Assembly: GCA_001704765.1 (NCBI GenBank)
Contig: MBFK01000009.1
Span: 160,418-224,417, forward strand
Origin: Sinorhizobium shofinae
GTDB lineage: Bacteria > Pseudomonadota > Alphaproteobacteria > Rhizobiales > Rhizobiaceae
DNA: 64,000 bases
Direction of reading: 5' to 3'
Made by a program: the position numbers and the translations under genes. How positions within the stretch are numbered: the first letter of the stretch is position 1; the number at the start of each line of letters is the position of its first letter. Below are positions 34,505 to 44,102 of this stretch, one piece after another. Below the pieces are notes generated by a model. The model saw nothing but the letters and a program-made list of their open reading frames with translations. It was not told where the DNA came from and did no database searches.

Positions 34505-35074
34505 ATGACGACCCAGCAGAAAAAATCTTCAACGCGCCAAGGCTTCAAGACCGGTGAATCGATCGTTTATCCGGCTCATGGCGTTGGTCAGATCGTGGCG
34601 ATTGAGGAGCAGGAAGTCGCTGGCATGAAGCTCGAGCTTTTTGTCATCGATTTCGAAAAGGACAAGATGCGTCTCAAGGTTCCGGTGGCCAAGGCCGTCA
34701 GCATCGGCATGCGCAAGCTGTCCGAAACCGATTTCGTCGATCGCGCATTGAAGGTTGTGCAGGGCAAGGCACGCGTGAAGCGGACCATGTGGTCCCGTCG
34801 CGCGCAGGAATACGATGCCAAGATCAATTCCGGCGATCTCATTTCCATCGCGGAAGTAGTGCGCGACCTCTATCGTGCGGAAAATCAGCCGGAACAGTCC
34901 TATTCCGAGCGCCAGCTCTATGAAGCCGCTCTCGACCGCATGGCGCGCGAAATCGCTGCCGTGAACAAGATGTCGGAAACGGAAGCCGTGCGCCTCGTCG
35001 AAGCCAATCTGAACAAGGGGCCGAAGCGCGGCAAGGCCATCGAAGAAGACGATACGCAGGACGAAGCCGCCTAA
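34505..35074 (+). CDS. carD: CarD-family transcriptional regulator (CdnL)
   Basis: A 189-residue protein with an N-terminal RNA-polymerase-interacting Tudor-like domain (FKTGESIVYPAHGVGQIVAI, AGMKLELFVIDFEKDKMRLK) and a helical C-terminal DNA-binding domain (KVVQGKARVKRTMWSRRAQE, RDLYRAENQPEQSYSERQLY). CarD/CdnL binds the polymerase beta subunit and stabilises open complexes at rRNA and other promoters. ATG 34505 begins a typical MTTQQKKSSTRQGFKTGE N-terminus. A strong terminator follows. The next gene is sigma factor rpoH2, giving a small transcription-control cluster. Confidence 0.95.
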   Translation: MTTQQKKSSTRQGFKTGESIVYPAHGVGQIVAIEEQEVAGMKLELFVIDFEKDKMRLKVPVAKAVSIGMRKLSETDFVDRALKVVQGKARVKRTMWSRRAQEYDAKINSGDLISIAEVVRDLYRAENQPEQSYSERQLYEAALDRMAREIAAVNKMSETEAVRLVEANLNKGPKRGKAIEEDDTQDEAA

Positions 35075-35136
35075 GATCGGCAGCGACGCACTCGCCCTGC
35101 GGGCGGAGCACCGCGACCAGCGTTCACCAAATTATC

Positions 35137-35166
35137 AAGGCCCGGTCTCAGCGCCGGGCCTTTTTC
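35137..35166 (+). terminator. Rho-independent terminator of carD
   Basis: AAGGCCCGG (35137-35145) / CCGGGCCTT (35154-35162), eight-base loop, then a T run. Confidence 0.88.
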
Positions 35167-35265
35167 TTGCGCCGGCGCTGCGCGATGAGTTTCGTCGTCG
35201 CCAGCTCCAGGACAGTGCGGGTGGCACGGCACGCGTCCTGCAATCTAAAATCGTCATCACAAGAG

Positions 35266-35290
35266 GGAACTTTTCGACCCTGCGCACGTT
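35266..35290 (+). promoter_or_regulatory. EcfG/RpoE2-type promoter for rpoH2
   Basis: GGAAC (35266-35270), 16 bases, CGTT (35287-35290) matches exactly the GGAAC-N16/17-CGTT consensus of the general-stress ECF sigma factor of alphaproteobacteria. rpoH2 is a known RpoE2 target in S. meliloti. It leaves a leader of about 200 bases before the ATG. Confidence 0.8.
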
Positions 35291-35498
35291 TCTCGTTCAC
35301 GGGACAGGCGTGCGCCTGCGTTCCCGTGCGATCTTGGTTCTGTGAGTCCTCACCGTCTCAGGTTCGTATTCTTCGATTTAGGGCACTGCCTGAATTCGTC
35401 AAGCAGCGCCGGCCGCCCCTCAACCGACCGCCGCGACAGGCGTTCGGCTCTTCTAAGATCAACATTGTTGGCGTTCGGCGCCAGCCAGGGAGCAATCG

Positions 35499-36365
35499 AT
35501 GAAGACCCTCACAGCAGACAGGCGTTTGATCAAGATTGCAATGGATGCCCCCTATCTCGAGCGTGACGAGGAACATGCGCTGGCTGAGGCCTGGCGGAAC
35601 GACCATGACCAGGAAGCCCGTAACAAGATCGCCATGTCGCATATGCGGCTGGTGATCGCGATGGCGGCCAAGTTCCGCAGCTTCGGCCTGCCGATGGGCG
35701 ATCTCGTCCAGGAGGGGCATATCGGGCTGCTGGAGGCGGCGGCGCGTTTCGAGCCGAGCCGCGAGGTCCGCTTTTCGACCTACGCCACCTGGTGGATCCG
35801 TGCATCGATGCAGGACTTCGTGCTGCGCAACTGGTCGATCGTGCGAGGCGGCACCAGTTCGGCGCAAAAGGCGCTGTTCTTCAATTTACGCCGGTTGCGG
35901 GCGCGCCTCGCCCAAGGCGATCGGCAACTTACATCGCTGGCTATGCATGAGGAAATTGCCGCCGCCCTTGGCGTCAGCCTCGCCGATGTGCAGACCATGG
36001 ATGCCCGCCTTTCCGGCAACGACGCGTCGCTGCAGGCGCCGGTCGGTCACGGCGAATCCGACGGCGGCGCGCGGCTCGATTTCCTCCCCAGCGATGCACC
36101 GCTCCCCGACGAGCAGGTGAGTGACATGATCGACGGCGAGCGGGCGCGCCGCTGGCTGCAGATCGCCCTGACGCAGCTCACCGAGCGCGAGATGAAGATC
36201 ATCCGGGCGCGCCGCCTGTCGGAGGACGGCGCCACCCTCGAGGAGCTCGGCCTCGCGCTGGGCATCTCCAAGGAGCGCGTCCGGCAGATCGAAACCCGGG
36301 CGCTCGAGAAGCTGCGGACCGCGCTGGCTGCAAAGGCGCCGGCATTGACCGCCGCCATGCACTAA
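35499..36365 (+). CDS. rpoH2: RNA polymerase sigma factor RpoH2 (sigma-32 family)
   Basis: A 288-residue sigma-70 family protein. Region 2 holds MRLVIAMAAKFRSFGLPMGD, LVQEGHIGLLEAAARFEPSR and RFSTYATWWIRASMQDFVLR; the RpoH box is seen as AQKALFFNLRRLRARL; region 4 is LTEREMKIIRARRL with the HTH LGISKERVRQIETRALEKLR. The divergent region 3 and the RpoE2-type promoter fit RpoH2 rather than the heat-shock RpoH1; RpoH2 works in stationary-phase and general stress. GGGAG lies before the ATG. Confidence 0.92.
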   Translation: MKTLTADRRLIKIAMDAPYLERDEEHALAEAWRNDHDQEARNKIAMSHMRLVIAMAAKFRSFGLPMGDLVQEGHIGLLEAAARFEPSREVRFSTYATWWIRASMQDFVLRNWSIVRGGTSSAQKALFFNLRRLRARLAQGDRQLTSLAMHEEIAAALGVSLADVQTMDARLSGNDASLQAPVGHGESDGGARLDFLPSDAPLPDEQVSDMIDGERARRWLQIALTQLTEREMKIIRARRLSEDGATLEELGLALGISKERVRQIETRALEKLRTALAAKAPALTAAMH

Positions 36366-36433
36366 ATTTAAAGCGCGTTGCGGGTAAACGGAACCATGCG
36401 ACACGTTTTATGTCTTTGTTTCGTTTATCCCGT

Positions 36434-36577
36434 TTATCCCAAAACCGCTGCGCACTTTTGGGCGACATGCATTACCTGCATGTTTCCTTAAATCGGAGCC
36501 GATTTTAGGATAAAAACATGCAGCAATTCAAAGTGCTACATTGATCCTTGTGCGTCTATAAAACGCACCGCGCTGTA
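36434..36577. repeat. Intergenic repeats: family B copy 2 followed by a full family A copy
   Basis: 36437-36473 repeats the element at 3912-3950. From about 36476 to 36577 a longer element follows: CCTGCATGTTTCCTTAAATC, then a CATGCAGCAATTCAAAGTGC core and a GTGCGTCT / ACGCACCGCGCTGTAG end. It matches, inverted, 56316-56405 over its whole length and 43970-44016 in part. It lies between rpoH2 and the convergent ampC. Confidence 0.75.
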
Positions 36578-36605
36578 GATCGGGCGATCACCAGTTTCCG
36601 AGGTG

Positions 36606-37790
36606 TCACCGGGCGCTTGCCGGTGCGCCTTGGAGCGCCGTCAGCACCTGATAGGCGGCCTTCACCCGGGCTGGAATGGGATAGTTCCTGTTGGCCAGGA
36701 TGACGATGCCAATGTGCTCGGCGGGAACAAAGGCGGCATAGGCGCCAAATCCGCTCGTCGAGCCGGTTTTGTTGATCAGCACGTTTTCCCCGGGCGGCCG
36801 CGGCGGATCAAGTCTGGTGACTTTGTTAGGCTTGAGGCTCACCTTCTTCGAGTTTCCCGCCAGCAGACGCTCAAGATCAACCGGATAGGCATACATCTCC
36901 CATCCGAGGCCCTGCGTCATGTCGCCGACCTTGACGTAGCCGGTGTGCGTTGCCGCGATCGCGCGCTGGAGCGTGTCGTCGAGGTTCGCGCCTTTCATGT
37001 TTGCCTCGACAAAACGGATCAAATCGGCTGCAGTCGTCTTCACCCCATAGGCTTCCGAATCCAGGACGCCGGGGCTCACCCGGACCGGTCTGCCGGCTTT
37101 CGAGTAGCCATGGGCGTAGTCGCCCATTCGCTCCTCGGGAATCCTGATATGGGTCCGCGTCAGGCCAAGTTCCGGGAAAAGCGTCTTCTCCATCAGATCG
37201 TCGAACGGCTCTCCCATGCTTTTGGCGGCGAGGTAGCCGAACAGGCCGATGCTGGGGTTCGAGTAGAGCCGATGGGTGGTCGCGGCGTAGCTCGGCTGCC
37301 AGCCTTTGAAATAGGCGATCATCGTTTTCTGATCGGTGACGGAAGCCGGAAACTGCAAAGGCAGGCCGCCCGCCGTATAGGTGGCGAGATCGAGAAGACT
37401 GATCCTGTCGAAGCTGCTTCCGGCGAGCGCGGGCAGGTGCTTGCTGGCATTATCGGAGAGAGACAGGGTTCCACGGGCTTCCGCATAGGACGCGAGAGTC
37501 GCCGTAAAGGTCTTGCTGATCGAGCCGATCTCGAAAAGCGTCTCATCGCTGACCTTTTGTCCACTCTCCTTCGAGGCGACGCCATAGTTGAAGACGTATC
37601 TCCTCCCCTGCACCGCGACTGCGACAGCCATTCCGGGAACGTCGTATTCCTCCATGACCGGGTGGATCGCCTCGTTAACGGCGCGTTCGATAAGGTCCTG
37701 GCCGTCGCTGGCGATCGCCTGGGTGCATGCGCCGTAGAAAAGATAGGCGACCGCCAGAACTCCAAGCTTCTTAAGGCGAATATTTCTCAT
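36606..37790 (-). CDS. ampC: Class C (AmpC-type) beta-lactamase
   Basis: A 394-residue serine hydrolase. Signal peptide of about 28 residues (cleavage after AIAS), then the three class C active-site elements: S90-I-S-K93, Y176-S-N178, and KTG in VLINKTGSTSGFGAYAAFVP. These are in the right order and spacing for a periplasmic cephalosporinase. No ampR regulator lies next to it, unlike inducible enterobacterial ampC, so expression is probably constitutive or controlled elsewhere. ATG 37790 was chosen because the signal peptide starts there; the frame is open 28 residues further. A DD-carboxypeptidase or esterase of the same fold is less likely given the full motif set. Confidence 0.9.
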   Translation of the reverse strand: MRNIRLKKLGVLAVAYLFYGACTQAIASDGQDLIERAVNEAIHPVMEEYDVPGMAVAVAVQGRRYVFNYGVASKESGQKVSDETLFEIGSISKTFTATLASYAEARGTLSLSDNASKHLPALAGSSFDRISLLDLATYTAGGLPLQFPASVTDQKTMIAYFKGWQPSYAATTHRLYSNPSIGLFGYLAAKSMGEPFDDLMEKTLFPELGLTRTHIRIPEERMGDYAHGYSKAGRPVRVSPGVLDSEAYGVKTTAADLIRFVEANMKGANLDDTLQRAIAATHTGYVKVGDMTQGLGWEMYAYPVDLERLLAGNSKKVSLKPNKVTRLDPPRPPGENVLINKTGSTSGFGAYAAFVPAEHIGIVILANRNYPIPARVKAAYQVLTALQGAPASAR

Positions 37791-37905
37791 AGCTGATTCA
37801 TCCCGTCGAACGGCCGCGTCTGCCTCGTGCAACGGCGGGTGAGGCGCGTTGCATGGAGGACAAAGAAAGTGCACCGGTGTATCCGATCCGGTGGAGCCGG
37901 ACCAC

Positions 37906-39417
37906 CTATTCGGAAATGATCTTCACCTTGTCGCCCGGCTTGACGGTGGAGGTGACTTGCATCGCGTTGATGAGCCGGAAGAGGTCGAGTTTCCGATCCG
38001 TTCCCATCATTCGCGCCGCCACTGTGGCGATCGTATCGCCTGGCCGCACCGTAACCACCCTGACGCGCAGCGGCCTCAAGGCTTGAACTTCGTTCGGCGA
38101 CATACGGCGGAAGGACGTGCGCAGCTGGCTGGCCGTCGCCTCGAGCGCGGTCGATCCCTTCGGAACCGCGGTCAGGAAGCGGTAAATGCGGTCGCCGATC
38201 CGGATGACGGTAACGTCGAAATCCCAGCGATCGGCAGAGGCCCGAGCCGTCGCGGCTTCGAGGCCGTTTACGGCAATGGGTCGAATGGTGTCCGGCTGCA
38301 GACCGGTCACCCAGCCGCTGGCGATGTAATCGGTCAGGTTGCGGCGTGCATTGTCGGCAATGCCGTCGAAGCGGATGGCGACTTCGCCCGGTCCCGTGGC
38401 GAGCACGGCTTCGGCCTTGTTGTCGATCTGGAAACCCTGAGGCACGTCGAAGCGTATGCCGAGCTGGCCGTGCAAAAAGGTCTGCCCGCGGACATAGCCT
38501 TCCTGCGGGCTGTCGCCATAGAGCAGCCCGTCGATACCGGCGAGATAATAGTCACGGCCGCGGTCGCCGCTCGTTCCTTCGGGGCCGAAGGCGCGGGCAT
38601 GCCGGCGCGCCAGTTCGACGCGCTGCGGCGCGTTGGGATGGCTCGAAAGGAAGTCGAGGCTCTGGTCCGCTTCGGGATCGACCGCGGTGAAGCGGCTATA
38701 GGCAGCCATCGAATCGAGGAAGCGTGCGGCGGCGTAGGGATCGTAGCCGGCTTCACCCAGCATCCGGACCCCAATCACGTCGGCCTGCAGTTCCTGGTTG
38801 CGCGAGAAGGCGGCAAGCCGCAGCTTGCCGCGGGCGAGCGCCTGCTTGCCGGCAAGGTTGGAGGACAGCACTTCGGAAACGACGCGGCTGGCGATCACCT
38901 CGGCCTCTTCCCGCTGCTGACGCTGGATGCCGTGATTGGCGGTGACATGCGCCATTTCGTGCGAAAGCACGGCGGCCACTTCCGAGGCGTCGTTGGCAAG
39001 CGCCAGCAGACCGCGCGTGACGTAGAGGTAGCCGCCCGGCAGCGCAAAGGCGTTGATCGCCGGGGAATTGAGGATGGTGATGCGGTAGGATTGCTGCGGG
39101 TTTTCCGAAACAGCCGTCAGCGCGCCGGTGATACGGGCGACGAGCCGTTCCGTCTTGGCGTCCTTGTATTCGCCGCCGTAGCTCGCGACGATGCGCGGAT
39201 GCTCGCGCGCGCCGAGCTGGGCGCGCGGATCGTTCTTCTGCACCTCCTCGACGATCTGCGGATTGGAGGAGGGCGAGACGGCGGGCTCATAGGTCTGCTC
39301 GATGATCGACTGGCAGGCGGAGAGAAGGCTCAACGAAGACAATGCAATCAAAGCGCGTGCCGCCGTGCCGCCACGCCGCGTCGGAAACCAGCCCTTTGTG
39401 ACTGTCTGCCTTGCCAT
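37906..39417 (-). CDS. M48-family metallopeptidase lipoprotein with C-terminal LysM-like domain
   Basis: A 503-residue protein: an N-terminal lipobox-like LLSAC with Cys35, an M48 zinc peptidase domain with HEMAH at 153-157 and a downstream NQELQADVIG third ligand, and a C-terminal VVTVRPGDTIATVAARMMG ... VKPGDKVKII LysM-like module. It is probably a periplasmic, membrane-tethered, peptidoglycan-associated quality-control protease (BepA/LoiP relatives). ATG 39417 or 39456 may be the start; neither has a strong ribosome-binding site. It is transcribed toward ampC. Confidence 0.88.
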   Translation of the reverse strand: MARQTVTKGWFPTRRGGTAARALIALSSLSLLSACQSIIEQTYEPAVSPSSNPQIVEEVQKNDPRAQLGAREHPRIVASYGGEYKDAKTERLVARITGALTAVSENPQQSYRITILNSPAINAFALPGGYLYVTRGLLALANDASEVAAVLSHEMAHVTANHGIQRQQREEAEVIASRVVSEVLSSNLAGKQALARGKLRLAAFSRNQELQADVIGVRMLGEAGYDPYAAARFLDSMAAYSRFTAVDPEADQSLDFLSSHPNAPQRVELARRHARAFGPEGTSGDRGRDYYLAGIDGLLYGDSPQEGYVRGQTFLHGQLGIRFDVPQGFQIDNKAEAVLATGPGEVAIRFDGIADNARRNLTDYIASGWVTGLQPDTIRPIAVNGLEAATARASADRWDFDVTVIRIGDRIYRFLTAVPKGSTALEATASQLRTSFRRMSPNEVQALRPLRVRVVTVRPGDTIATVAARMMGTDRKLDLFRLINAMQVTSTVKPGDKVKIISE

Positions 39418-39759
39418 TCTCAGCCCGTTCCATCCGCCGGTGCGCCCTGCGCTCATCAGGCAACAGTCGCCAGCGTCGAAAAATCCTACTTTTTCAGCCG
39501 CATAAGGGCTCCGGCGCAGGTTTTTCAGCGATACCCATGCTGTATCGATTTAAGCGCCGCCTGCCTAGCTGATCCCAGTAGAAATAGTTGCCCCGTGGTA
39601 TCACAGCAACGGATGCGCGAGTAACGCGCGCATCCAGCCGGACGTTCCGCGCGTCGCATAACGGGGCGGTCAAATTGTGGCGAACCACGCATTGTCGAAA
39701 AATACTGCCGCCCCGCCCCGATCGATTGCCATGACAGGGTCGAAGGACGCTCATTCGTC
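39418..39759. other. Gap between the M48 gene and thiQ
   Basis: 342 bases. I see the upstream region of the M48 gene and GCGCGAGTAACGCGCGC near 39614, a local palindrome, but no gene, RNA or terminator that I can defend. Confidence 0.4.
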
Positions 39760-40482
39760 TCACCTGATCTCGTCGTTGCCGAGAAACCGGTTGATCACTG
39801 CCAGGTCGCGCCGTGCAAGAAATCGATCCAAGGCGTCATGCGCGACGATACGCCCCTGATCGAGGAAAAGCACGCTGTCGGCAAGGCTCTTCACGTCATC
39901 GGGATGATGCGTGATCATCAGGATGGTGTTGCCCTCCTCGCCATGGAGGTCGCTGAGCAGCTCGCGCATCTCCGCGCGCATGCCGGGGTCGAGCGCGGCG
40001 AAGGGCTCGTCGAGCAGCAACAGCGGCCGGTGCCGCACCAGCGCGCGGGCAAGCGCCACCCGCTGGCGCTCGCCGCCGGAAAGCGTCGGCGGCAGCCTCT
40101 TGCCGAAGCCGGCGAGCCCGACCCGCGCCAGCGCTTCCTCGATCCTGCCGCGATCGGACGCGCCGATGCTGAGCGAGGGACTGATGCCTAAGCCGACATT
40201 GGTCGCGACATCGAGATGAGCGAAGAGGTTGTTTTCCTGGAAGATGACGGAGGCCGGGCGCTCGGCGGGCATGCGCCCGGCCATGTCTTCGCCGAAGATC
40301 CGCACTTCGCCCGCCTCCGGCGCCTCGAAGCCGGCGATGACGTTGAAAAGCGTCGATTTTCCCGAGCCCGAGGCGCCAACAACGGCGACGATCTGCCCGG
40401 CCGGAACCGCGCAATCGAATGTCAGCGCCGTCGTTTCGAAACGAACCTTCACGTCCTCGAGCGATAGGGCGAGCGAACTCAT
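39760..40482 (-). CDS. thiQ: Thiamine ABC transporter ATPase ThiQ
   Basis: A 240-residue ATPase with Walker [10 protein letters not shown], signature [15 protein letters not shown] and Walker [13 protein letters not shown]. Its ATG overlaps the thiP stop (ATGA), so it is translated with the permease. It energises thiamine/TPP import in the ThiBPQ system. Confidence 0.93.
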   Translation of the reverse strand: MSSLALSLEDVKVRFETTALTFDCAVPAGQIVAVVGASGSGKSTLFNVIAGFEAPEAGEVRIFGEDMAGRMPAERPASVIFQENNLFAHLDVATNVGLGISPSLSIGASDRGRIEEALARVGLAGFGKRLPPTLSGGERQRVALARALVRHRPLLLLDEPFAALDPGMRAEMRELLSDLHGEEGNTILMITHHPDDVKSLADSVLFLDQGRIVAHDALDRFLARRDLAVINRFLGNDEIR

Positions 40483-42104
40483 GCGCTTCGTCCTTCAGGT
40501 GCCTTGTCTCCCGCCGTGCCGAGCATGGTCAGAACGAGGCAGATGAGCCCCAGCATCAGGGCAAGCCCGGCCGCGTCGGCGGTGCGGTAGCTGCCCATAC
40601 GGCTGTAGAGCAGCCAGGGCAGGGTCGCGAGATCCTGCGAACCGAAGAGGGCGACCGCGCCGAGATCGCCGAGCGACAGCGCGAGCGCAAAGGAGAAGGC
40701 CATCAAGAGAGGCTTGCGCAGCGCCGGCCAATCGATCCATCGCAGGCGATGGAAGCTTCGGATGCCGAGACTGGCCGCAAGGCGCTCGGTGCGCGCGGCA
40801 TGGGTCGCCATGGCGGGGGCGAGGACGCGGTGGACGAAAGGCAGCGCCATCAGCGCATTGATGGCGATGACGAGAAATGGGGCAAGGCGGGCGACATCAC
40901 CGAAGGGCCTGACGAGCAGGAACCATCCGGCGCCAAGCACGACGGGCGGGGCGAGCAGGATGAAGGAGGTGCTGGCACCGATCGCGCCGGCAAACAGGCG
41001 GGCCGGCATTCCACTGCGCCGCCGAGCGAGGAGTAGCCGCTGTGCACGGATCATCAGGGCGGCCATCGCAACGGAAATGGCGGCGGAGGGAAGGGCAATG
41101 GCGGCGCTCGTGGCAAGCGCCTGATGGAACGCCGGTTCGCCGATGAGGCGGCGCAGATCCGCCTGCAATCCGGAAGTCGCGATGGCGATGAAGGGCAGGC
41201 CGACGAAGACGAGGGCGAATGCCAGCCAGGTCCCGTCGACAAGGCGCGAAAGCCTGCTCAGACCATCGAACCGTCGGATTGCCCTGCCGCTCGTCTCGCC
41301 TTCCTCAGAGGGCGGGGCGAGAAATTTCAGGGCGATAAGCAGCGTGCCTGTGAGCACGACCTGGAGGCCGGAAAGGGCGATCGCCCGGGGCGGGTCGAAA
41401 TCGAAGCGCAGTGCCTGATAGATGGCCACCTCGATCGTGCTCGCGGCGGGGCCGCCGCCAAGCGTCAGCACCAGTGTGAAGCTGGTGGCGCAGAGCATGA
41501 AGATGAGGCCGGCAATGCCCGGCAGCAGGCCCCGGATCGCCGGCCATTCGATGAAGTGGAAGACCGCAAGCGAGCCCATGCCGAGATTGGCGGAGGTGCG
41601 CCAATATTCGCCGGGGATGCGCTCGAGCCCGGCAAGCATCAGCCGCGCTGCAAGCGGCATATTGAAGAAGACATGGGCAAGCAGGATGCCGAGCAGGCCG
41701 TAGATGCTGATCGGCTGCCGCAAGCCCATTGCTGCGAAGATGCTGTTCAGAAAGCCCTGCCGACCCCACACCTCGATCAGGCCGAGCGCCGCAACGAGAG
41801 CCGGCAGGCCGAGCGGCAAGGCCATCAGCCGCAGCATCCAGATCCGGCCGGGGAACGACGCCTGGCGCGCCAGGGCGCGTGAGACGGGTATGGCGAAGAG
41901 GAGCGACAGGCCCGTCGAGAGGCCTGCCTGCAGCAGAGTGAAGCGAGTGACGCGCCAGATATAGGCGTCGAACAGGCCGTTGGCGCCACCTTCGCCGGAC
42001 TGCGCGAGCAGCGCGGCGCCTGCCAGACCGACGAAAAGCAGGATGCCACCGAGGCAGAAAGCCGCGGCGGTGATCGTTTTCCTGTTTTCGGTGGCGTCAA
42101 ACAA
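40479..42104 (-). CDS. thiP: Thiamine ABC transporter permease ThiP
   Basis: A 541-residue permease with about twelve helices in two halves, each with an EAA-like loop ([16 protein letters not shown] in the first; [20 protein letters not shown] in the second), as in the fused permeases of the iron/thiamine group. The start is TTG 42104 with GAGG about five bases upstream. It is seven bases after thiB. Confidence 0.92.
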   Translation of the reverse strand: MFDATENRKTITAAAFCLGGILLFVGLAGAALLAQSGEGGANGLFDAYIWRVTRFTLLQAGLSTGLSLLFAIPVSRALARQASFPGRIWMLRLMALPLGLPALVAALGLIEVWGRQGFLNSIFAAMGLRQPISIYGLLGILLAHVFFNMPLAARLMLAGLERIPGEYWRTSANLGMGSLAVFHFIEWPAIRGLLPGIAGLIFMLCATSFTLVLTLGGGPAASTIEVAIYQALRFDFDPPRAIALSGLQVVLTGTLLIALKFLAPPSEEGETSGRAIRRFDGLSRLSRLVDGTWLAFALVFVGLPFIAIATSGLQADLRRLIGEPAFHQALATSAAIALPSAAISVAMAALMIRAQRLLLARRRSGMPARLFAGAIGASTSFILLAPPVVLGAGWFLLVRPFGDVARLAPFLVIAINALMALPFVHRVLAPAMATHAARTERLAASLGIRSFHRLRWIDWPALRKPLLMAFSFALALSLGDLGAVALFGSQDLATLPWLLYSRMGSYRTADAAGLALMLGLICLVLTMLGTAGDKAPEGRSA

Positions 42105-42111
42105 ACCGGCC

Positions 42112-43140
42112 TCAGTTCTTGCTCATCGCGGCAAGCCATTCGTCAATCCAGGCCTTGCGGTTCGCGGCAACCTCTTCGGAAGACATGAGGAAGGTCTTTT
42201 CCGGATTGACGAGCTTGCCGAAGGCCTCGGGCAGAGGTTCCTTGGTGGCGCCGACCGGCATCATCCAGTTGGTCGTCGGGATGATCGACTGGAATTCCGG
42301 GCCGGTCATGAAGGCCAGGAACTTGCGGGCGAGTTCCGGCTCCTTGGTGTTCTTCGTCACGCCGGCCACTTCGATCTGGATGTAGTGGCCTTCGGCGAAC
42401 CGGGCCGCCTGGTAGCGATCGGTTCCTTCCGCCACCATGTGGTAGGCGGGGGAGGTGGTGTAGGAGAGCACCATCGGCGCCTCGCCCTTGGTGAACAGGC
42501 CATAGGCTTCCGACCAGCCGGGGGTCACCGTCAGCACGCGCTCCTTGAGCTTGGCCCAGGCCTCACCGGCCTTGTCCCCGTAAACAGATTTGACCCAGAG
42601 AAGCAGGCCGAGGCCGGGCGTCGAGGTGCGCGGATCCTCGATGACGATCTTCTGCGCCGGATCGCCTTCGACCAGGTCCTTGAGGCTCTGCGGCGGATTC
42701 TTCAGGGTTTCGGTGTCATAGATCACGGCGAAATGGCCGTAGTCATAGGGAACGAATGTGTCGTCGGAAAAGCCGCCGGGGACCTTGAGGCTTGTTGTGT
42801 CGAGGCCGTGCGGGGCAAAATAGCCGGTGCCCTTGGCCTCCGCGACGAGGTTGGTATCGAGGCCGAGAACGACGTCGGCCTTCGTTCCGTCGCCCTCAAG
42901 CTTCAGCCGCGTCAGGAGCTCGACGCCGTCGGCAACGCCGACATAGTTCACCTTGCAGTCACAGGTCTTCTCGAAGCCTTCGGCGACCTTGGCGCCCGGA
43001 CCCCATTCGGTGATGAAGCTCTCATAGGTGTAGATCGTCAGCGTCTTCTCCGCAGCGACGGCGCTCGCTGAAAACGCGGCGATAGCCATGCCGGCAATGG
43101 AGAGCCGGCTAAGGATCTTGCGATGGCGTGAACTGGACAT
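42112..43140 (-). CDS. thiB: Thiamine periplasmic binding protein ThiB
   Basis: A 342-residue secreted binding protein: signal peptide ending near AVAAEKT, then [46 protein letters not shown] and [20 protein letters not shown], all typical of ThiB. ATG 43140 has AGGGAGAGG upstream. It is the first gene of thiBPQ and is preceded by a TPP riboswitch; the much longer open frame that runs through the riboswitch is not coding. Confidence 0.94.
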   Translation of the reverse strand: MSSSRHRKILSRLSIAGMAIAAFSASAVAAEKTLTIYTYESFITEWGPGAKVAEGFEKTCDCKVNYVGVADGVELLTRLKLEGDGTKADVVLGLDTNLVAEAKGTGYFAPHGLDTTSLKVPGGFSDDTFVPYDYGHFAVIYDTETLKNPPQSLKDLVEGDPAQKIVIEDPRTSTPGLGLLLWVKSVYGDKAGEAWAKLKERVLTVTPGWSEAYGLFTKGEAPMVLSYTTSPAYHMVAEGTDRYQAARFAEGHYIQIEVAGVTKNTKEPELARKFLAFMTGPEFQSIIPTTNWMMPVGATKEPLPEAFGKLVNPEKTFLMSSEEVAANRKAWIDEWLAAMSKN

Positions 43141-43202
43141 GATGGGCACCTCTCCCTGTTGTTGATGCTGCACGGGAAAAGCGCGTATCGGTCCGATCGC
43201 TT

Positions 43203-43296
43203 CTAATCCCTCCGCCGGTACGAGCCGGATCAGGTTCCGCGGGTTGGCTCGAAGCCTCTCAGCCATCGGTCCGCAAGCGGTCCCGGGCACCCCGTT
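43203..43296 (-). ncRNA. TPP riboswitch (THI element) controlling thiBPQ
   Basis: Read on the minus strand, the region has GGGGTGCCCGGGACC, the conserved CTGAGAGGC, an ACCCGCGGAACCTGATC core and GGCGGAGGGA, the invariant parts of the TPP aptamer in correct order. About 60 bases separate it from the thiB ATG, room for an expression platform that could hide the AGGGAGAGG ribosome-binding site. High TPP should shut off thiamine import. Confidence 0.93.
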
Positions 43297-43472
43297 AGAG
43301 CAGTCAAGATTTAGCTTCCGGCGGCAGCCAAGGCAAGCGGAGTTTCGGCCAAAGCATTGGCCCTGAGCGCCGCCTGCGCTATCAAGAGTTCCCGAGGAAC
43401 CGGAAGGATTTGCCGGCGCTCTGAGTTCAAACAACGGCAGCGGCGTTTTGTTCGCCAAGCGAGGGTCATTTC

Positions 43473-43955
43473 ATGCCGGATATGCTCGTTCGCCTCTATG
43501 CCTTGCCCGAAGGCCGTCCGTCCAGGATTGGCCCCGACGTTACCATCCGGCGCGCCATGGCGCCCGAACGCAGGACCGTCGTCTCGTGGATCGAAGAACG
43601 GTTTGGCGCCCTCTGGGCGGGCGAGGCGGAGGCGGCCTTTTCCTCGACGCCGACGCGGATCCATATTGCGCTATGCAAGGGAGAACTTGCCGGCTTTGCC
43701 TGCCATGACGTCACGGCGCTCGGCTTCTTCGGTCCGACGGGCGTGGATGAAGCGATGCGCCGCCTCGGCCTCGGCGAGGCATTGCTCCTCGAAAGCCTGC
43801 TCGCCATGCGCGCCGCCGGCTATGCCTATGCGATCATCGGCGGCGTCGGCCCGGCGGAATTCTATGCGCGCGCCGTCGGTGCGGTGGAGATCCCGGATTC
43901 GACGCCCGGCATCTATGCGGACATGCTTTCGCCCGACGGGACGACGGGAACCTGA
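43473..43955 (+). CDS. GNAT-like acetyltransferase-fold protein
   Basis: A 160-residue protein. ALCKGELAGFACHDVTALGF (beta strands) and RRLGLGEALLLESLLAMRAA, a G-L-G-x-A-L-L loop like the acetyl-CoA-binding R/QxxGxG/A motif, suggest a GNAT fold, with AIIGGVGPAEFYARAVGAVE after it. The substrate is unknown. It is divergent from thiB. Confidence 0.65.
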   Translation: MPDMLVRLYALPEGRPSRIGPDVTIRRAMAPERRTVVSWIEERFGALWAGEAEAAFSSTPTRIHIALCKGELAGFACHDVTALGFFGPTGVDEAMRRLGLGEALLLESLLAMRAAGYAYAIIGGVGPAEFYARAVGAVEIPDSTPGIYADMLSPDGTTGT

Positions 43956-43969
43956 TCTACAGGCCGTGG

Positions 43970-44016
43970 TCTTTTCAGACGCACAAAGGTCGCTGTAGCA
44001 CATTGAATTGCTGCAT
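43970..44016. repeat. Intergenic repeat, family A partial copy
   Basis: TTTTCAGACGCACAAAGGTC, GCTGTAGCAC, ATTGAATTGCTGCATG is nearly identical to 56332-56367. It is inverted relative to the copy at 36520-36560. Confidence 0.7.
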
Positions 44017-44102
44017 GCCGCGTTGGCCAAATGCGACGACAGGCTCCGAAAAGGCTATCTGCCCTTTTCCTTGGGAGCCGCTTTGCGCTATGGGCTTTTG
44101 CC

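Noticed and set aside
36390..36412. Second EcfG-type promoter (GGAAC ... CGTT) after rpoH2
   Set aside because: The spacer is only about nine bases instead of 16-17.
37849..39624. 591-codon open frame on the plus strand
   Set aside because: Antisense to the M48 peptidase, which has HEMAH and a lipobox.
43141..43458. N-terminal extension of thiB through the riboswitch
   Set aside because: The frame is open, but the region matches the TPP aptamer and the signal peptide starts at 43140 with a good ribosome-binding site.
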